Program-made: the position numbers and the translations under genes
Notes under the pieces: generated by a model
What the model saw: only the letters and a program-made list of their open reading frames with translations
What the model was told of the DNA's origin: nothing
Databases searched by the model: none
NCBI GenBank assembly: GCA_034359265.1
Contig: CP136894.1
Span: forward strand, 28,426,501 to 28,490,500
From: Canna indica
Lineage: Eukaryota > Streptophyta > Magnoliopsida > Zingiberales > Cannaceae
Direction: 5' to 3'
Length of the DNA stretch: 64,000 bases
In this document: one piece after another, positions 33,946 to 45,240 of the stretch
Layout of the letters: each line of letters begins with the position of its first letter
How positions within the stretch are numbered: the stretch's first letter is position 1

Positions 33946-34703
33946 CCGGCTAATGTTCCATATGGTTGGGGCCGAGGGATTCAGCCCCAAATTTGGAGTT
34001 GGCATCTACACGCCGGCGCCGTTCTCCAGTGTCGGCGTTCGGTGTGTAGAAGCCGACACTGGCGTTGGGGGTTGAAAAGGAAAGGGGGCAGCGGTCATAC
34101 CTTGATCTGGATCGTCGACGGTCGAACTAGGGCAGCAACGAGGGCAGTGGCGACGGACAGGCGGCGACCCAGTGGCAAGGCACGGCGGCTTGAGCAGGCG
34201 GTGGCGGTAGTGGCGAGGGCAGCGGGAGAGAAGAGAGAAAGAAAGAAGAGGAAGGGGGTAGGGCGCGAACGCAAATAAAAGACTTATCACCCACGCCCCC
34301 CCCCCCCCCCCCCCCAGTAATCGGTGAGCTGTGGATTCCTATTAATATCACCGACGGCCGATGTAGCCCTATCTATGTCGTCGGTGAATTGTTTTTTTTT
34401 TTCGCTCCACGTTCTCGCCATCAATTAATAACTGTTGGTAGCCGTGGCTACTGACTTACTTATAGCACCGACGACCTTCACGACCCGCTAAGCCGTTGCA
34501 ACTATGTTATTTCATTTCACGTCCCATGCACGTCATCAGATATAACCGACTGCCTTAGGGGGGACGTATTCAAGCCGCGGCTAATTTAGTTACATCAGCC
34601 ACGACCGCTGCGGCTGTCGGAAAGTCGTGTCTAATTCTGACTAATCTACAATTAACACAATTTAATCTACAAATAATATAAATCAATCTACAATTAACAC
34701 AAA
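33946..34703. repeat. GC-rich repeat, copy 1, with CACTA-like subterminal motifs
   Basis: Bases 33955-34150 recur in the same orientation at 37771-37970. Each copy has an inverted repeat around TCTACA...TGTAGA. Copy 1 goes on with a purine-rich and poly-C stretch and then repeated short motifs such as GTCGGTGA, CACCGACG and GCCGACG (34320-34640), which resemble subterminal repeats of CACTA transposons. No transposase and no CACTA terminus were found, so the class is a guess. Confidence 0.5.
34296..34315 (+). repeat. Poly-C tract
   Basis: About 20 consecutive C residues between a purine-rich stretch and CACTA-like motifs. Its exact length is unreliable in sequencing. Confidence 0.9.
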
Positions 34704-34847
34704 TCTATATATACTTAAAATCCCAACCGTAACAATCATTTCTTGCCAAGTGTCAAAAGTAGAAGTTATCCACGTGGATCAAGCTCTGAATTTCATATGT
34801 TTTTTTTTCATTTTTATACATCAATTCCAATGTAAAATAATTAAATT

Positions 34848-35066
34848 GTAACTTATTTAATGTGTCACGTTTTACAATAATATTTTTTCTCATTGTTTGC
34901 ATCAATTCCAATAAGATTTAAATATTAAATTACAATAAAGTATTCATTACAAATTTGTAAATTATTTAATGTGTCACGTTTTACAATAATATTTTTTCTC
35001 ATTTGTTTGCATCAATTTCAATAAGATTTAAATATTAAATTACAATAAAGTATTCATTACAAATCT
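34848..35066 (+). repeat. 109-bp tandem duplication in the Helitron
   Basis: Two head-to-tail copies with a 109-base period; GTGTCACGTTTTACAATAAT is at 34862 and 34971. One extra T and a few substitutions separate the copies. Confidence 0.9.
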
Positions 35067-36399
35067 CTCTAATATATTTAGTTATTAGAAAAAACAATCA
35101 GAATGACATCTAAATAATAATGGAAAAAAACTACTAAAGCAGCAGAACATTAAAATTTTCAGGTTATTTATATAAATTGCATTAGTTTTAATATTTTCTT
35201 CTCATTATAAATAAAATAATTTTTAATATTATCATATTTAAGTTACATGTTTATTTATATTTTTATATTTTTAATTATTTATCAAATAATTTACAAAATA
35301 AATAGAATAAAATATAATCATTTCAAATTCATTATTAATATTATTAATATAATCATAAAAATATTTTTCGATAGTATATTTAACGTTTACGTTTTTTATA
35401 TATATTTTATTTTATTTTTTCTATTGATAAAAAAATGAATCATATTATAACTAATGTAATTTATATAAATAACCTAAAAAATAATAAACCTTAATAAAAT
35501 ACGTTTATTTGAAATCCATTTTTAATATTTGGATTTTATGTAATAATAGCAAAAAATAATATTTTTTTAATCATTAAATTTGAATATCAATTTTTTTAAC
35601 ACATGATTATATTATTATTATTTATAATGAGAAGAAAATATTAAAATTTAATGTTTAAGTTTGATTCTATTGTCTATTTTTTATATTAATATAATAATTA
35701 AAACAATTGTGAATAATAAACGTAATAGAATAAGTTAATTTCAAATCCATTATTAATAATAGGGTTTGATGCAATGGCAACATCAATTTCCAAAATAGTT
35801 TACTATTATACTTCATCAACAAGTGAAAGATTAAATTTTGAAAAAAATTTATTAGATATTGGTCATCATTACAAATTTATACTATCATTAATAGTTAGAG
35901 TAAGAATTCTTTTCAGATTTCAATATTACACTTTTTTATCTTCTCTCATTTGAAGCTAATTAAGTGAATATAGAGATGTAAAGAGAGATGAGACTTGGGA
36001 GAGTGGTAAAATTATTTACATGCAATTAAAGATAAGGATTTAATTACGGAGGATGTCGAGGAGACGCGGACTTCATTAGTTACTTAATCATATTTCAATA
36101 TAAAAATTAATTTAAATTCCAATTAAATTTAAATTGATAGTCATAATTACAACTAATATTAATGATATAATAATGCACAATAATTTAATGTTGTATTTAA
36201 AAATTCATAAAATTACGAAATATTCAAAAAAATGCAAAGTTGAGTAGACGTGGACTTCATTAATATTAAATTATTTTTAAATATAAAAATTAATTTAAAT
36301 TCCAAATAAATTTTTTTTAAAAAATTGATATTACGTAAAAGTAATTGAAAAAGTACCAATTAAATATTTGTCCTCTTGTCGGTCAATAAAAATTTAAAA

Positions 36400-37370
36400 T
36401 ATTAGGTGAAGCAGAACGAATTATCAAAATAAAATGAAGAAAAAATAAAATTTAAAAATTAAGCATCCATAATTAATAAGATTTGAAAATTCAAAAATTA
36501 AGTCGACATAATCAATTAAGCATGCATGCATAATAAATTAAGAAGGTGCCTAAAAATGAGGGAAAAATAAAATTTAAAAATTTAGCAGTCATAATTTGTT
36601 GGATTAAAAAATTAAGGAGATATAATTAATTCAAAATAAAATGAAGGAAAAATAAAATTTGAAAATTAAACATGTATAATTAATTGGATTCGAAATTTTA
36701 AAAATTAAGCAAATATAATTAATTAATGGTTGTCCTATATAGTAAACATGCATAACAAATTAAGAATGTGCTAAAATAAATGAAGGGAAAATAAAATTTA
36801 GAAATTAAGCAAACCTAATTAATTGAATTTGGAAATTTGTAAATTAAGCAAACATAATTAATTATAAAAATAATTAATTATGAGGAATAAAGTTCAAAAA
36901 TTAAGGAGACATGATTAATTAGTTGGAAATTTGGAAATTAAGCATACATAATTAATTATCAAAATAATTAATTATGGGAATGTAAAATTTGAAAATTAAG
37001 GTGCATAATTATTTGGATTCTAATATTTGAAAATTTTTGCACGCATAAGTAATTACATAAATAATTAATTATTGAAAAATAAAATTTGGAAATTAAGTAG
37101 GCATAATTAATTGAATTCAAAATTTAAAAATTAAGCACACATAATTAATTACCAAAATGAATAATTATGTGAAAATAAAATTTGAAAATCAAGAATACAT
37201 AACCAATTGAATTCAAAAATTTAAAAATTAAGTAGGCATAATTAATTGCCAAAATAAAATGAATGAAAAATAAAATATGAAAATTAAGCAGACATAATTA
37301 ATTTCTAAAATAAAATTCAAAAATTAAGCGGGCATAATTAATTGGATTCAGAAATATAAAACATTAATTC
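36400..37370 (+). repeat. Diverged AT-rich repeat array in the Helitron
   Basis: A recurring block of the type AAAATTAAGC(A)NNCATAATTAATT followed by GGATTC or a variant, spaced roughly 50-75 bases, more than ten copies, each diverged. It fills the 3' third of the Helitron. Confidence 0.75.
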
Positions 37371-37659
37371 AAAAATCAAGGTTAGAGTTTTGTTTTCATG
37401 GGCATTCCCATCTTTTCTCTGGGTGTCTTTCGCCTTCTCAAATGTGTCCCCAAAACTTATAATTAATCAATAATATCTTTCATGTTTGCAATAATTAAAT
37501 TGACTATATACATTAATTAGAATTATTCATCAATCAATTAAGATTTTAATTAAGATCAATTCTAAAAATAAATAGATGAATTTAAAATTTGACTTTTAAA
37601 TTAAGATTATTTCAATATTTGTTTAAGTTCTTAATTTTTATTCTATTTTTATTTTTTTT

Positions 37660-37674
37660 CCGCGCAACGCGCGG
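37660..37674 (+). terminator. Helitron 3' hairpin
   Basis: Six-base arms CCGCGC and GCGCGG around AAC, followed by GTGATATACTAGT. In Helitrons this hairpin acts as the replication terminator. Confidence 0.85.
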
Positions 37675-37722
37675 GTGATATACTAGTTAATTAATAAACA
37701 TAAAAAAGATAACCTACCTAAA

Positions 37723-37779
37723 ATATGGAACAGTAGCCGACAGCTACAGCCGGCTACTCTGTCGGCTATTGTTCCATAT
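37723..37779. repeat. 21-bp near-perfect inverted repeat
   Basis: Arms 37723-37743 and 37759-37779 differ at one base and enclose a 15-base spacer containing AGCCGGCT. The right arm's outer half (TGTTCCATATG) also starts copy 1 of the GC-rich repeat near 33953. Confidence 0.88.
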
Positions 37780-37985
37780 GCTTGGGGAAGAGGGATTCAC
37801 CCCCAAATTCGGTGTCGGCGTCTACACGGCGGCGTCGTTCTCCAGTGTCAGCGTCCGGCATGTAGACGCCGACACTGGTGATGGGGATTGAAAGGAAAGG
37901 GGGCAGTGGTCATACCTTGATCTAGATCGTCGACGGGCGAGCTAGGGCAGCAGCGAGGGCAGCGGCGATCCCAACGGTGAGCCCC
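37771..37985. repeat. GC-rich repeat, copy 2
   Basis: About 190 bases homologous to 33955-34150, same orientation. Here the inverted repeat is perfect over 15 bases (37812-37826 and 37861-37875). The unit breaks off near 37975 and meets copia remnant J. Confidence 0.75.
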
Positions 37986-38223
37986 CTGGCTGATAACTAA
38001 TATTCTAGTAGTGCTCATGTTATATTTTGAATAATGTTTTGATATATCTACACTTGCATGGTAGCATTCCAAAATGTAAGATACATTAAACTTTTTGGTC
38101 GGCTGCGAATGTTTTATTTCATGTACTAAAGATACTTTAGAAAAAATTGATTCTAAATCCGTTCAAGGTATTCTTTTTAGGATATTCCACTACTTCTAAT
38201 TAAAGCATATCGTGTATATAGTT
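37985..38223 (+). pseudogene. pol: Copia J integrase C-terminal remnant
   Basis: Readable with frame changes: after the C-F pair comes TKDTLEKIDSKSVQGI, then a stretch equivalent to FLGYST-SKAYRVYS, as in C and E ([13 protein letters not shown]). hAT H2 inserted directly after it at 38223. Confidence 0.7.
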
Positions 38224-41223
38224 TAGAGGTGGCAACGGGCTAGGCTAGCCCATGGGCAGCACGGGCCAGGCCTGGCCCAGCACGACTGTGCCTAGAAGAC
38301 GGGCCAAGATCGTCTTCTGGGGCACGTGGGCCATGCCACCGTGCAGGCCCGAGCACGGCACGCGGGCCAACCACGGCCAGCGTGCCCGTGCTCTAGGCGA
38401 GCACGGGAGGCCTGGCGAGCACCAGACCTAGGTTGGCCCGGGCCAAGTCTGGCTCGGGGCGGCGAATATAGTATTAAAAAAAAAATTAAATTTTCCTATA
38501 AATATCCCCTCTCCTTCTTCATTTCTTTTATCTTCATCTTCAACTCTTTCTCTCAATCCTCAATTCTCAACTCTCAACTCTCAACTCTTTTACTCTCAAC
38601 AATCTCTAAGTTCATTTACAATCATTCTCAACAATATTTTAAGCTCATCAAGAAGACAAGGATTCAAGATTGTTGTTAATTTTTTTTAATCTCTTCAATT
38701 TGTTTCATTGATTAGTATAATATTTATACTTTCTATTCTTTTTATATTTTTAATTTTTACTAATGGCGCGAATGAAGATTTTTCAGGTTATACTCCACAA
38801 GCTGGATCAAATATGTTAGAAGAAATGCCTCCTGCTACTCCTACCACTCCTACCACTCAACAAAATCAAAACATAGAGATAAGTACATCTATTAATTTAT
38901 GTTCATCAGGTAGACAAAAAAACTATGGTTTGGAAATATTTTGAGAAAATTATTGAACCTGATGGCACCATAACAACAACTCGGTGCAAAAAATATTAAA
39001 AAATTCTTTCGGCTTCAACAACCAGAGGAATTGGTCATTTATTACGTCATGCAAAGGGTCATGACAATAAGGTTGCACAAGCTCAACAAATTCTTAATTT
39101 ATCTTCTTCTGGTTTAACAGCTTTTTCGTATGATCATGATTTTCAACGTCGAGAACTTCCAAAATTAATTGTTCAAAAATAATCTCCTTTTAGTTTTGTT
39201 AATCAACCAAGATTTTCTAGTTGGATTCAAAATACTTTACAACCAAAATATAAAAAAATTACTCGAAATACAATTAAAAGTGATGCTTTAAAGTTATTTT
39301 TTATATATATAGAAAATATAATGACTAGTTTTCAAAATAATAAATCAAAAATTTCTTTAACATTTGATATTTGGTCTAGTCAACGTACTACTAATTCTTA
39401 CATTTGTGTTACTGCACATTGGATTGATGAAAATTTTATTTTGCAAAAAAGAATAATTAGTTTTAAAGTTTTTGAATATCCACACACTTCTGTTGTCATT
39501 TTTATTATTATTAGATTTCTATAATATAAATGATAAAAAAATTTCGATTAGTTTTGATAATGCTAGTAATAATGATGCTGCTATTCCTCCCCTTATATAG
39601 TTATTTAAGCCAATAATAGATGGTGAATTATTTTATGTTGGTTGTGTTTGTCATGTTCTTAATTCATGTGTACAAGATGATTTAAAACAAATAAATATAC
39701 ATGTAGAAAAAATAAGAGATGTTATTAGATATATACGTTCTTCAAAAGCAAGAACACAAGAATTTAAAAAAATTATATCAATCTTTTAATAAATCATTTA
39801 AAAAATTTAATGGTGATGTTATTACTAGATGAAATTCAACATATCATATGCTTATGTCTACTATAAGATATCAAGAGATCCTTATAATGTTTTAGAATCA
39901 AAATATACCTGATGATCTAATTAATAATAATGATTGGTCAGTTGCTGGGCATATTACTCAAATTTTAAAACTTTTTAATAAATCTACCGAACAATTTTCC
40001 GATGTTTATTATCCTACATGTAATTTAACTCTTTCACATATAGTTCGTATTAGTGAAGTATTTTCTTCATATAGACATCATCATTTATTTGCACAAATTA
40101 TTTCTTTAATGGAATCTAAATTTAAAAAGTATTGGTCAGATATACCTACTTTATTTTGTTTAGTAATATGTTTAGATCCTAGAATAAAAATTGATAGTTT
40201 AAATATGTTGTTAGATGATTATTATAACAATATAGAATTAGATAATATTGAAGAAAAAAAAAAATCAAATTTTTTGAATTCTATGTTTGTATTTTACGCT
40301 TCAAAATTTGGTGATACAATTACAAATAAGATAACATCTTCTTCTTGTAGATTAAGAGATGATGGTGGAAATAATATTAATTCTCAATTTGATCATAGAA
40401 TAAAAAAAACTAAATCTACTAATTTTAATGAATTACTTTTTTTCTAGAGCATAATCATTTTGAAGAAATAGATGATAATAAAATTTTAGCATGGTGGAAA
40501 AAACAAGAAAATACGTATCCTATTATTTCCATCATGGCACGTTATATACTAACTGTTCCTATGTCTATAGTAGGTTCCGAGTCTTATTTTAGTGCAGGAA
40601 ATAGAATTCTCAATGAAAAAAGGAGCCGAATGAGTGAAGAAACGGTTGAAATGTGCATTTGCTTAAAAGATTGGTTGGATGCTGAAGATAGATTACAAGA
40701 TAAGGGAGGACACGACACTTCATCATCGGGAGAGGAGGAAGCTCAAACAAGCGAAGTTGGTGCTGCTGGTCCAAGTACAAGTTAAATCACCGGGACTACG
40801 GGTGATTAAAAATGTAAAAAGAACTACGTAGACCTGATCATTCTATAGTTAATCATTGGGGAGTACAAGTTTATCTATAGAAGGTACGTAGGCAACCTTT
40901 TAAGGTGCAGTCTTATATAATATTAAAAAAAAATATTTTATCATTAGATGAATATTTTTGTATTAAAGATAAATAAAATTTTTATTATAATTTAATTTTT
41001 TTAAAATCTTTTTATTAATTTGTACTGCGTTACAATGTTACATATAAAAAATATGTTAAAAATTATATAATAAAGTTTAGTACAATGATTAAGCTATCTC
41101 AAATAAAATTAGAGGTCCAAGTTCAAAATTCACTAGTAACCGTTAATTTTTAAAATTAAATTTTAAAACTTTTAAAAATTTAAATCTTAAAATTTAAATT
41201 AAAAAGATTAAATTAAATAATTA
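38224..41223 (+). mobile_element. hAT transposon H2, 3' end lost
   Basis: The left terminus TAGAGGTGGCAACGGGC at 38224 is identical to H1's. The interior is collinear with H1 at high identity to about 41215. The GC-rich subterminal block and right inverted repeat seen in H1 (7830-7923) are missing, so no target duplication can be confirmed and the copy cannot be mobilised. Confidence 0.88.
38763..40785 (+). pseudogene. hAT transposase H2
   Basis: Same domain order as H1: BED finger region (about 38935-39060, one of the Cys pair replaced by Tyr: CKKY), RNase H-like core with TFDIWSSQ near 39365 and SFDNASNND near 39550, and dimerisation domain (GSESYFSAGNRILNEKRSRMS) near 40570-40680. There are more stops and frameshifts than in H1. 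Open parts: 39321-39524, 40109-40447, 40534-40785. Confidence 0.85.
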
Positions 41224-41564
41224 ACCTAAGTTGAGGAACAAAAGACTTGACCCTTAGAGGTGATGAAGTTAAACTCTAATAAATTGAAGAACCTAGGTTG
41301 AGGAGCAAGAACCTTCAATCCGTCGAGAAGAGCTACCACCACTTCTAAAAGCCAAACATGTAATGATGAATCATTTGTTAAATCAAATAATAAGTGAATC
41401 TCAAGTTGTGTGCTAACTAGATCTACTCTCGAAAATTTATGTTAACATGTAGCGTCTATTTTATTTGGTTATAATGGTAATATTTTTGAATTCATGATGC
41501 TTTATTTCTTTTTCTGATGGTATGCTTTTATGTCTTTTTAATTAATGTCAAAAGAGAAAAAAGA
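41224..41564 (+). pseudogene. pol: Copia J polyprotein remnant after H2, and 3' noncoding start
   Basis: Contains a TRSTLENLC-stop-HVAS segment (about 41410-41450), equivalent to [14 protein letters not shown] of C just before RT, then runs quickly into 3' end-like sequence (ATTAATGTCAAAAGAG). RT and RNase H are missing. Confidence 0.6.
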
Positions 41565-43029
41565 TGGTGGTGAAATGATAACACTAGAGAAAGATGAATA
41601 ATATATTAATTAATCAATTAGTTTAAATTTAATTTTAATCGTTTCTTAAATTACTTAGGCAATTTACAATTGTACGACTAAATGCGGAATCGAGTAATGA
41701 AGATAAACAATGTGATACACAAAGAAAATAATGTTAACATAATTATTTATAGTGGTTCGGCCCCAGTGCCTACTCCACTACCTAAGCACTCCGTTTAGGA
41801 TTTTCAAATTAAGTTTACTAGATTATATCGTTTTCCTTACAACGAGGACTTTACATCAAAAAATCTTCGCTCTCAAACCAAAGGCACTTCCACACCCGAA
41901 AGTATCCCGCCTTCCTACCAAGAGCACTCTCCCACCTTAACCTAAGGGGTAACTCAACTAATCCTAGTAAACTAAGTTTACAATGGTGGATTTAAGCCTT
42001 AACACCAAGGCAACCACCAACTCAATCAAACCTAGCAACCTAGCTTTACACACTTGATATACAATGAAAATAACCAAGAAAATATCATAGCAATTGGAGC
42101 AATAAACAAATCAAACTATACTTAGCTCTAAAAGAAACTCCCTAGTCCTCTTGATGCCTTGAGAAGATGAATCTTGAAGGTTCAAAGGCTAGATCAAGAT
42201 TTTATCATGGAAACTAGGGTTTGAAAAGAGATGGCTCAAGAAAAGCTTTGGAGATGATCAAAGATGTCTTAAAGGAAGCTTAGATGCATCAATATTAGCT
42301 GGGGAGAGAGTTTGGGGTGAGTATTTATAACTCCCCCAACCAAATGGCTCGTCAACACACATTTTTTGCCCGTTGGCGACGCCCGATGGCTTGCCGATCG
42401 ATCGTCGATCAACCGACCGAGCGACCGAAGGCATACTGCTACTTTTTGGCACACTTCAGTCAACCGACTTGCCTACTGCCTATTTTTGGCAGCATTCGGC
42501 CGACCCACCGGTCGACCGAAACTGGGCAAACGACTTGGTTGGCTGATGTCTTTGATTGTTTGCTCGTTTCTGGGTTCGATTTTCGTTAAGTCTACTTATA
42601 TAACAATTCTTAACTTTAAGTTAATAACTGTAAAACATAAATATTATATAAGGATTACCCCCATTTGGATTCAATAAAAATATCTAAAAAATTAAAATCC
42701 TTAATAATCAAAATCTAACTTTTGGGGTCTAGTAAAAATTTCTGAAAAAAAAATAATTTATAATCTCTCGGGTCAAATATGGGTATGCTAAAGGATTGTA
42801 AAAATTCCTTTAAAATATCTCGCTATCTAGTTTTTACCTAAGGAACAATTACCGACACTTTTGGTACTAAGAAAATGTCTAGGTCATATAGCTCTCCAAG
42901 GAGCTCCCTAGGCTTAGTGAATTTCAGGATTATTTTCTAATTTGCCGGTTTTTCATGTTTTAGGATTCAGGTTTGGTTTTTGGGTTTTTTTGCATTATCA
43001 TGAGGATTTACAACACATACTAGACACCC

Positions 43030-44319
43030 AAGTTTAAAATACCATACCGTACCTATCGATATGCTCGATATGTATCGGTATTTTAAGTTTTCGATATACG
43101 ATATACTCGGTATTTTGAAAAATTTGGTATATCGTGCATACCGGGCGGTATATGGCGGTATTTGTCATATACCGCCCGATATAGGCGGTATATGCCTCAT
43201 ACCGCCCGGTATGGGCGGTATAAGGCTTTAATGCCATTGGGCTAGCCAACGACGCTGAGCACCGTTGGCAACGGGTGAGGGTGTTGTGCAGTCCGTGATT
43301 CTGCTTCATACCACCCGATATTATGTGGTATGAGGGTGTTGTGCAGTCCGTGAGGGTGTTGTGCATACCGGGCGGTGTTATATAGATACCAGGCGGTATA
43401 CCGCCTGGTATGATGAACAGAAGGCAATCAAAGGGAATCAAAATCTCCATCTTCCCAATCAAAGGAAAAAAAGAAAGCAACACCTTCATATGCAAAAGAC
43501 AAAGCCAAATGTAAATGACCAATTGATCCTTTGGATGCAATTGCAGAAGCAGAAGAGGACGAAAAAGACGAGCCCTCCGTTCATAGCAATAGCGGCACAA
43601 AAGACGGAGGAGATGATGATGATGATGATGGTGATGATGATGGAGCTGGTGGAGAATACACCATTGTGCCATCAACACTGCCACCTGATGATCTATGAAC
43701 AAATGAGCAATACTTCGATTACATCACCCAACATGAGGACCATGGTGCTAGAACTGGACAAACTACTCGGGTGTACAAGAAGAGAGGCCCGCGTCGAGGA
43801 GGTGGACCGACAGCTTTGCAAGATTACCATCACGATATGATGAGTAGTTTGCAAGAGATTTCTGAATCAACATACTCTGTATCGAGTACCTATTCAACTG
43901 ATGATACATGGTCTAGTTCTTGGAATCCCAACAAAGAAACGTTAATGTCAATGTGGTATAATGGATACCAAGGCATTATGCCATGGGAAAATTTCCAAAT
44001 ATGGGCATTAGAGATCTACAGTATTGACTTTAATCGTGTATGTCCCGAAGCCCAAGATATGTATAGATACGACGGACGTCATTCGTCCGCATTTTAAATA
44101 TTTTATTCATGTATATGACATTTGAATATTAATTTTAAACATTTCTTCATCAATTATGTGGTTATTGGAGATTTGAAGTTATTTCTTTTTTTTAAAAAAA
44201 ACCGACCGATATGCATTTTCATACCGGTCTGTACCATATGTCGGTAAGGTACGATACCGGTATATACTGGTACCGGCCAGTGATCGAAATCGGTACCGGT
44301 ACCGAGATTTTAAACCATG
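43030..44319 (+). mobile_element. TIR transposon, 1.29 kb, superfamily unresolved
   Basis: Flanked by perfect 10-bp direct repeats CTAGACACCC (43020-43029 and 44320-44329). Ends carry inverted GTTTAAAAT (43032-43040) and ATTTTAAAC, with GGTACC/GTACC motifs next to them. Subterminal regions are packed with ATACCG/CGGTAT motifs (43040-43400 and 44200-44300). The empty site is seen in F's LTR at about 56470. The target length suits Mutator-like elements; the coding remnant looks more like a hAT tail. Confidence 0.8.
43541..44097 (+). pseudogene. ORF remnant in the TIR element, possible hAT transposase tail
   Basis: Reads an acidic, Asp-rich run encoded by (GAT)n near 43610-43645, then GEYTIVPSTLPPDDL, a stop near 43696, then HEDHGARTGQ and a basic KKRGPRRGGG, and a Trp/Tyr/Ser-rich tail open to 44097. 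From memory, such low-complexity tails follow the dimerisation domain of some plant hAT proteins, but no catalytic motif is present and I cannot confirm it. It may be captured or residual. Confidence 0.4.
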
Positions 44320-44730
44320 CTAGACACCCTAAACCTAAACTCTAACTTCCCAAAAAATCCCGAGCGTCGACGACCGTCCTTGCCGATTTCTCCGATTTCT
44401 CTAATTTTTTGGATCGGGGACGTCGAGCACTAACCGATATGGAATCTGAAAATATTTCTCAATAAAATATTAGTTCCATATTTATTATTATCAAAACCGA
44501 AATTAAGACCAAGTTAAAAAACCTTAGGCCAATATAAGAGACATAGTTACGTTGGTTTCATGAATGCAACAAGTTAAGGAAAGTTTATTTTAGCTTGCAT
44601 AATAATGATAGGAGGAACATACTTTTACTATAGGCTCATATTAATACTCTATTTCTATATTGATAATGTTTTGTAAAATTTTTAGTGTATTAGTTGTCAT
44701 CGCTGAAGAGGTGAGAGATTATTAGTCCAA

Positions 44731-45240
44731 CAGTTTTAACCTCGGGCATGATTTTTATTTTGATGATAAAATATATATATTTAATGTTTCTATAAAGTGT
44801 TTATCACGGGATGAAGAATGGATACACAGGCAAAGTTCTCATTTGGAATTAAAAAAAGTTGAAGAAAATGAGAAGAATAGTGACTTGAGCTTTGGTGTAT
44901 CATTTAATCGAATCGGAGTTTAGAAATTAAAATGCAACATTCAGGCATTTTTTTGACGAAGGTCCTTTCTTTCAAAGCCTCAAAACTCATTGAATTCAAA
45001 ACGATGAAAATGGATGAATAGTGGATTATTTAGCTGAAGGGTGGTCGAATCTCGGTTGACCAACTGTTAGGTGAAAGTTTGATTCAAACATTCTATACTC
45101 TTTTTATATATAATCGAATAGTAGCCTTCCAAACGATTTAATTACCCTAACCATTTCGTGATCCAAACCCTTTGTGACGACGGGCGATCATCACAACAAG
45201 TCATCTACAACGATTCAACATGTTTTCCAGTAGTGAATTA
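44731..45240 (+). repeat. Decayed copia LTR of J, end uncertain
   Basis: After a polypurine-like GAAGAGGTGAGAGA (44704-44717), ATTATTAGTCCAACAG matches ATTGTTGGCC of Sirevirus LTRs, followed by TTTTGATGATAA as in other copies. A decayed GGTCGA...GGTTGACC segment lies near 45050. The right boundary cannot be set. Confidence 0.5.

Larger units (their letters stand above)
34704..37687 (+). mobile_element. Non-autonomous Helitron
   Basis: The 5' end is TCTATATATACTTAAAA, and the 3' end is CTAGT preceded by a GC hairpin (arms 37660-37665 and 37669-37674, loop AAC) 13 bases from the terminus. The left flank is A (34703) and the right flank is T (37688), as expected for insertion into AT. These are the known hallmarks of plant Helitrons, which move by rolling-circle replication. 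The interior (2984 bp in all) is over-rich in A and T and has no Rep/helicase coding capacity, so it depends on another element. It lies inside the GC-rich repeat region. Confidence 0.88.
41565..44534 (-). repeat. Solo Sirevirus LTR carrying a TIR element
   Basis: Minus-strand LTR of the D/F type, from a diverged TATTGGCCTAAGG at 44534 to CATTTCACCACCA at 41565, with no internal region at either side. Flanks AAAGA (41560-41564) and TAAGA (44535-44539) agree at 4 of 5 bases, which fits a 5-bp target duplication. TATA box in an inverted repeat at 42312-42339; GGTCGACC palindromes around 42390-42520. Without the inserted TIR element it is about 1.67 kb. Confidence 0.82.
37985..45240 (+). mobile_element. 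Old copia remnant J, interrupted
   Basis: Pieces of a degenerate copia polyprotein and 3' end: integrase C-terminal-like sequence (37985-38223), a piece after the hAT (41224-41564), 3' noncoding sequence (44535-44730) and a decayed LTR start (from about 44731). These are separated by hAT H2 and a solo LTR. The pieces keep the right order and orientation, which supports one element. Confidence 0.65.

Noticed and set aside
34006..34351. Pro/Arg-rich open frames on both strands as a host gene
   Set aside because: They lie in a GC-rich repeat present twice in the window, contain a poly-C run and have no domain.
35247..35438. 63-codon Ile/Phe-rich open frame in the Helitron as a membrane protein
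   Set aside because: It results from extreme AT content, is not conserved with anything known, and sits in repeated AT-rich sequence.
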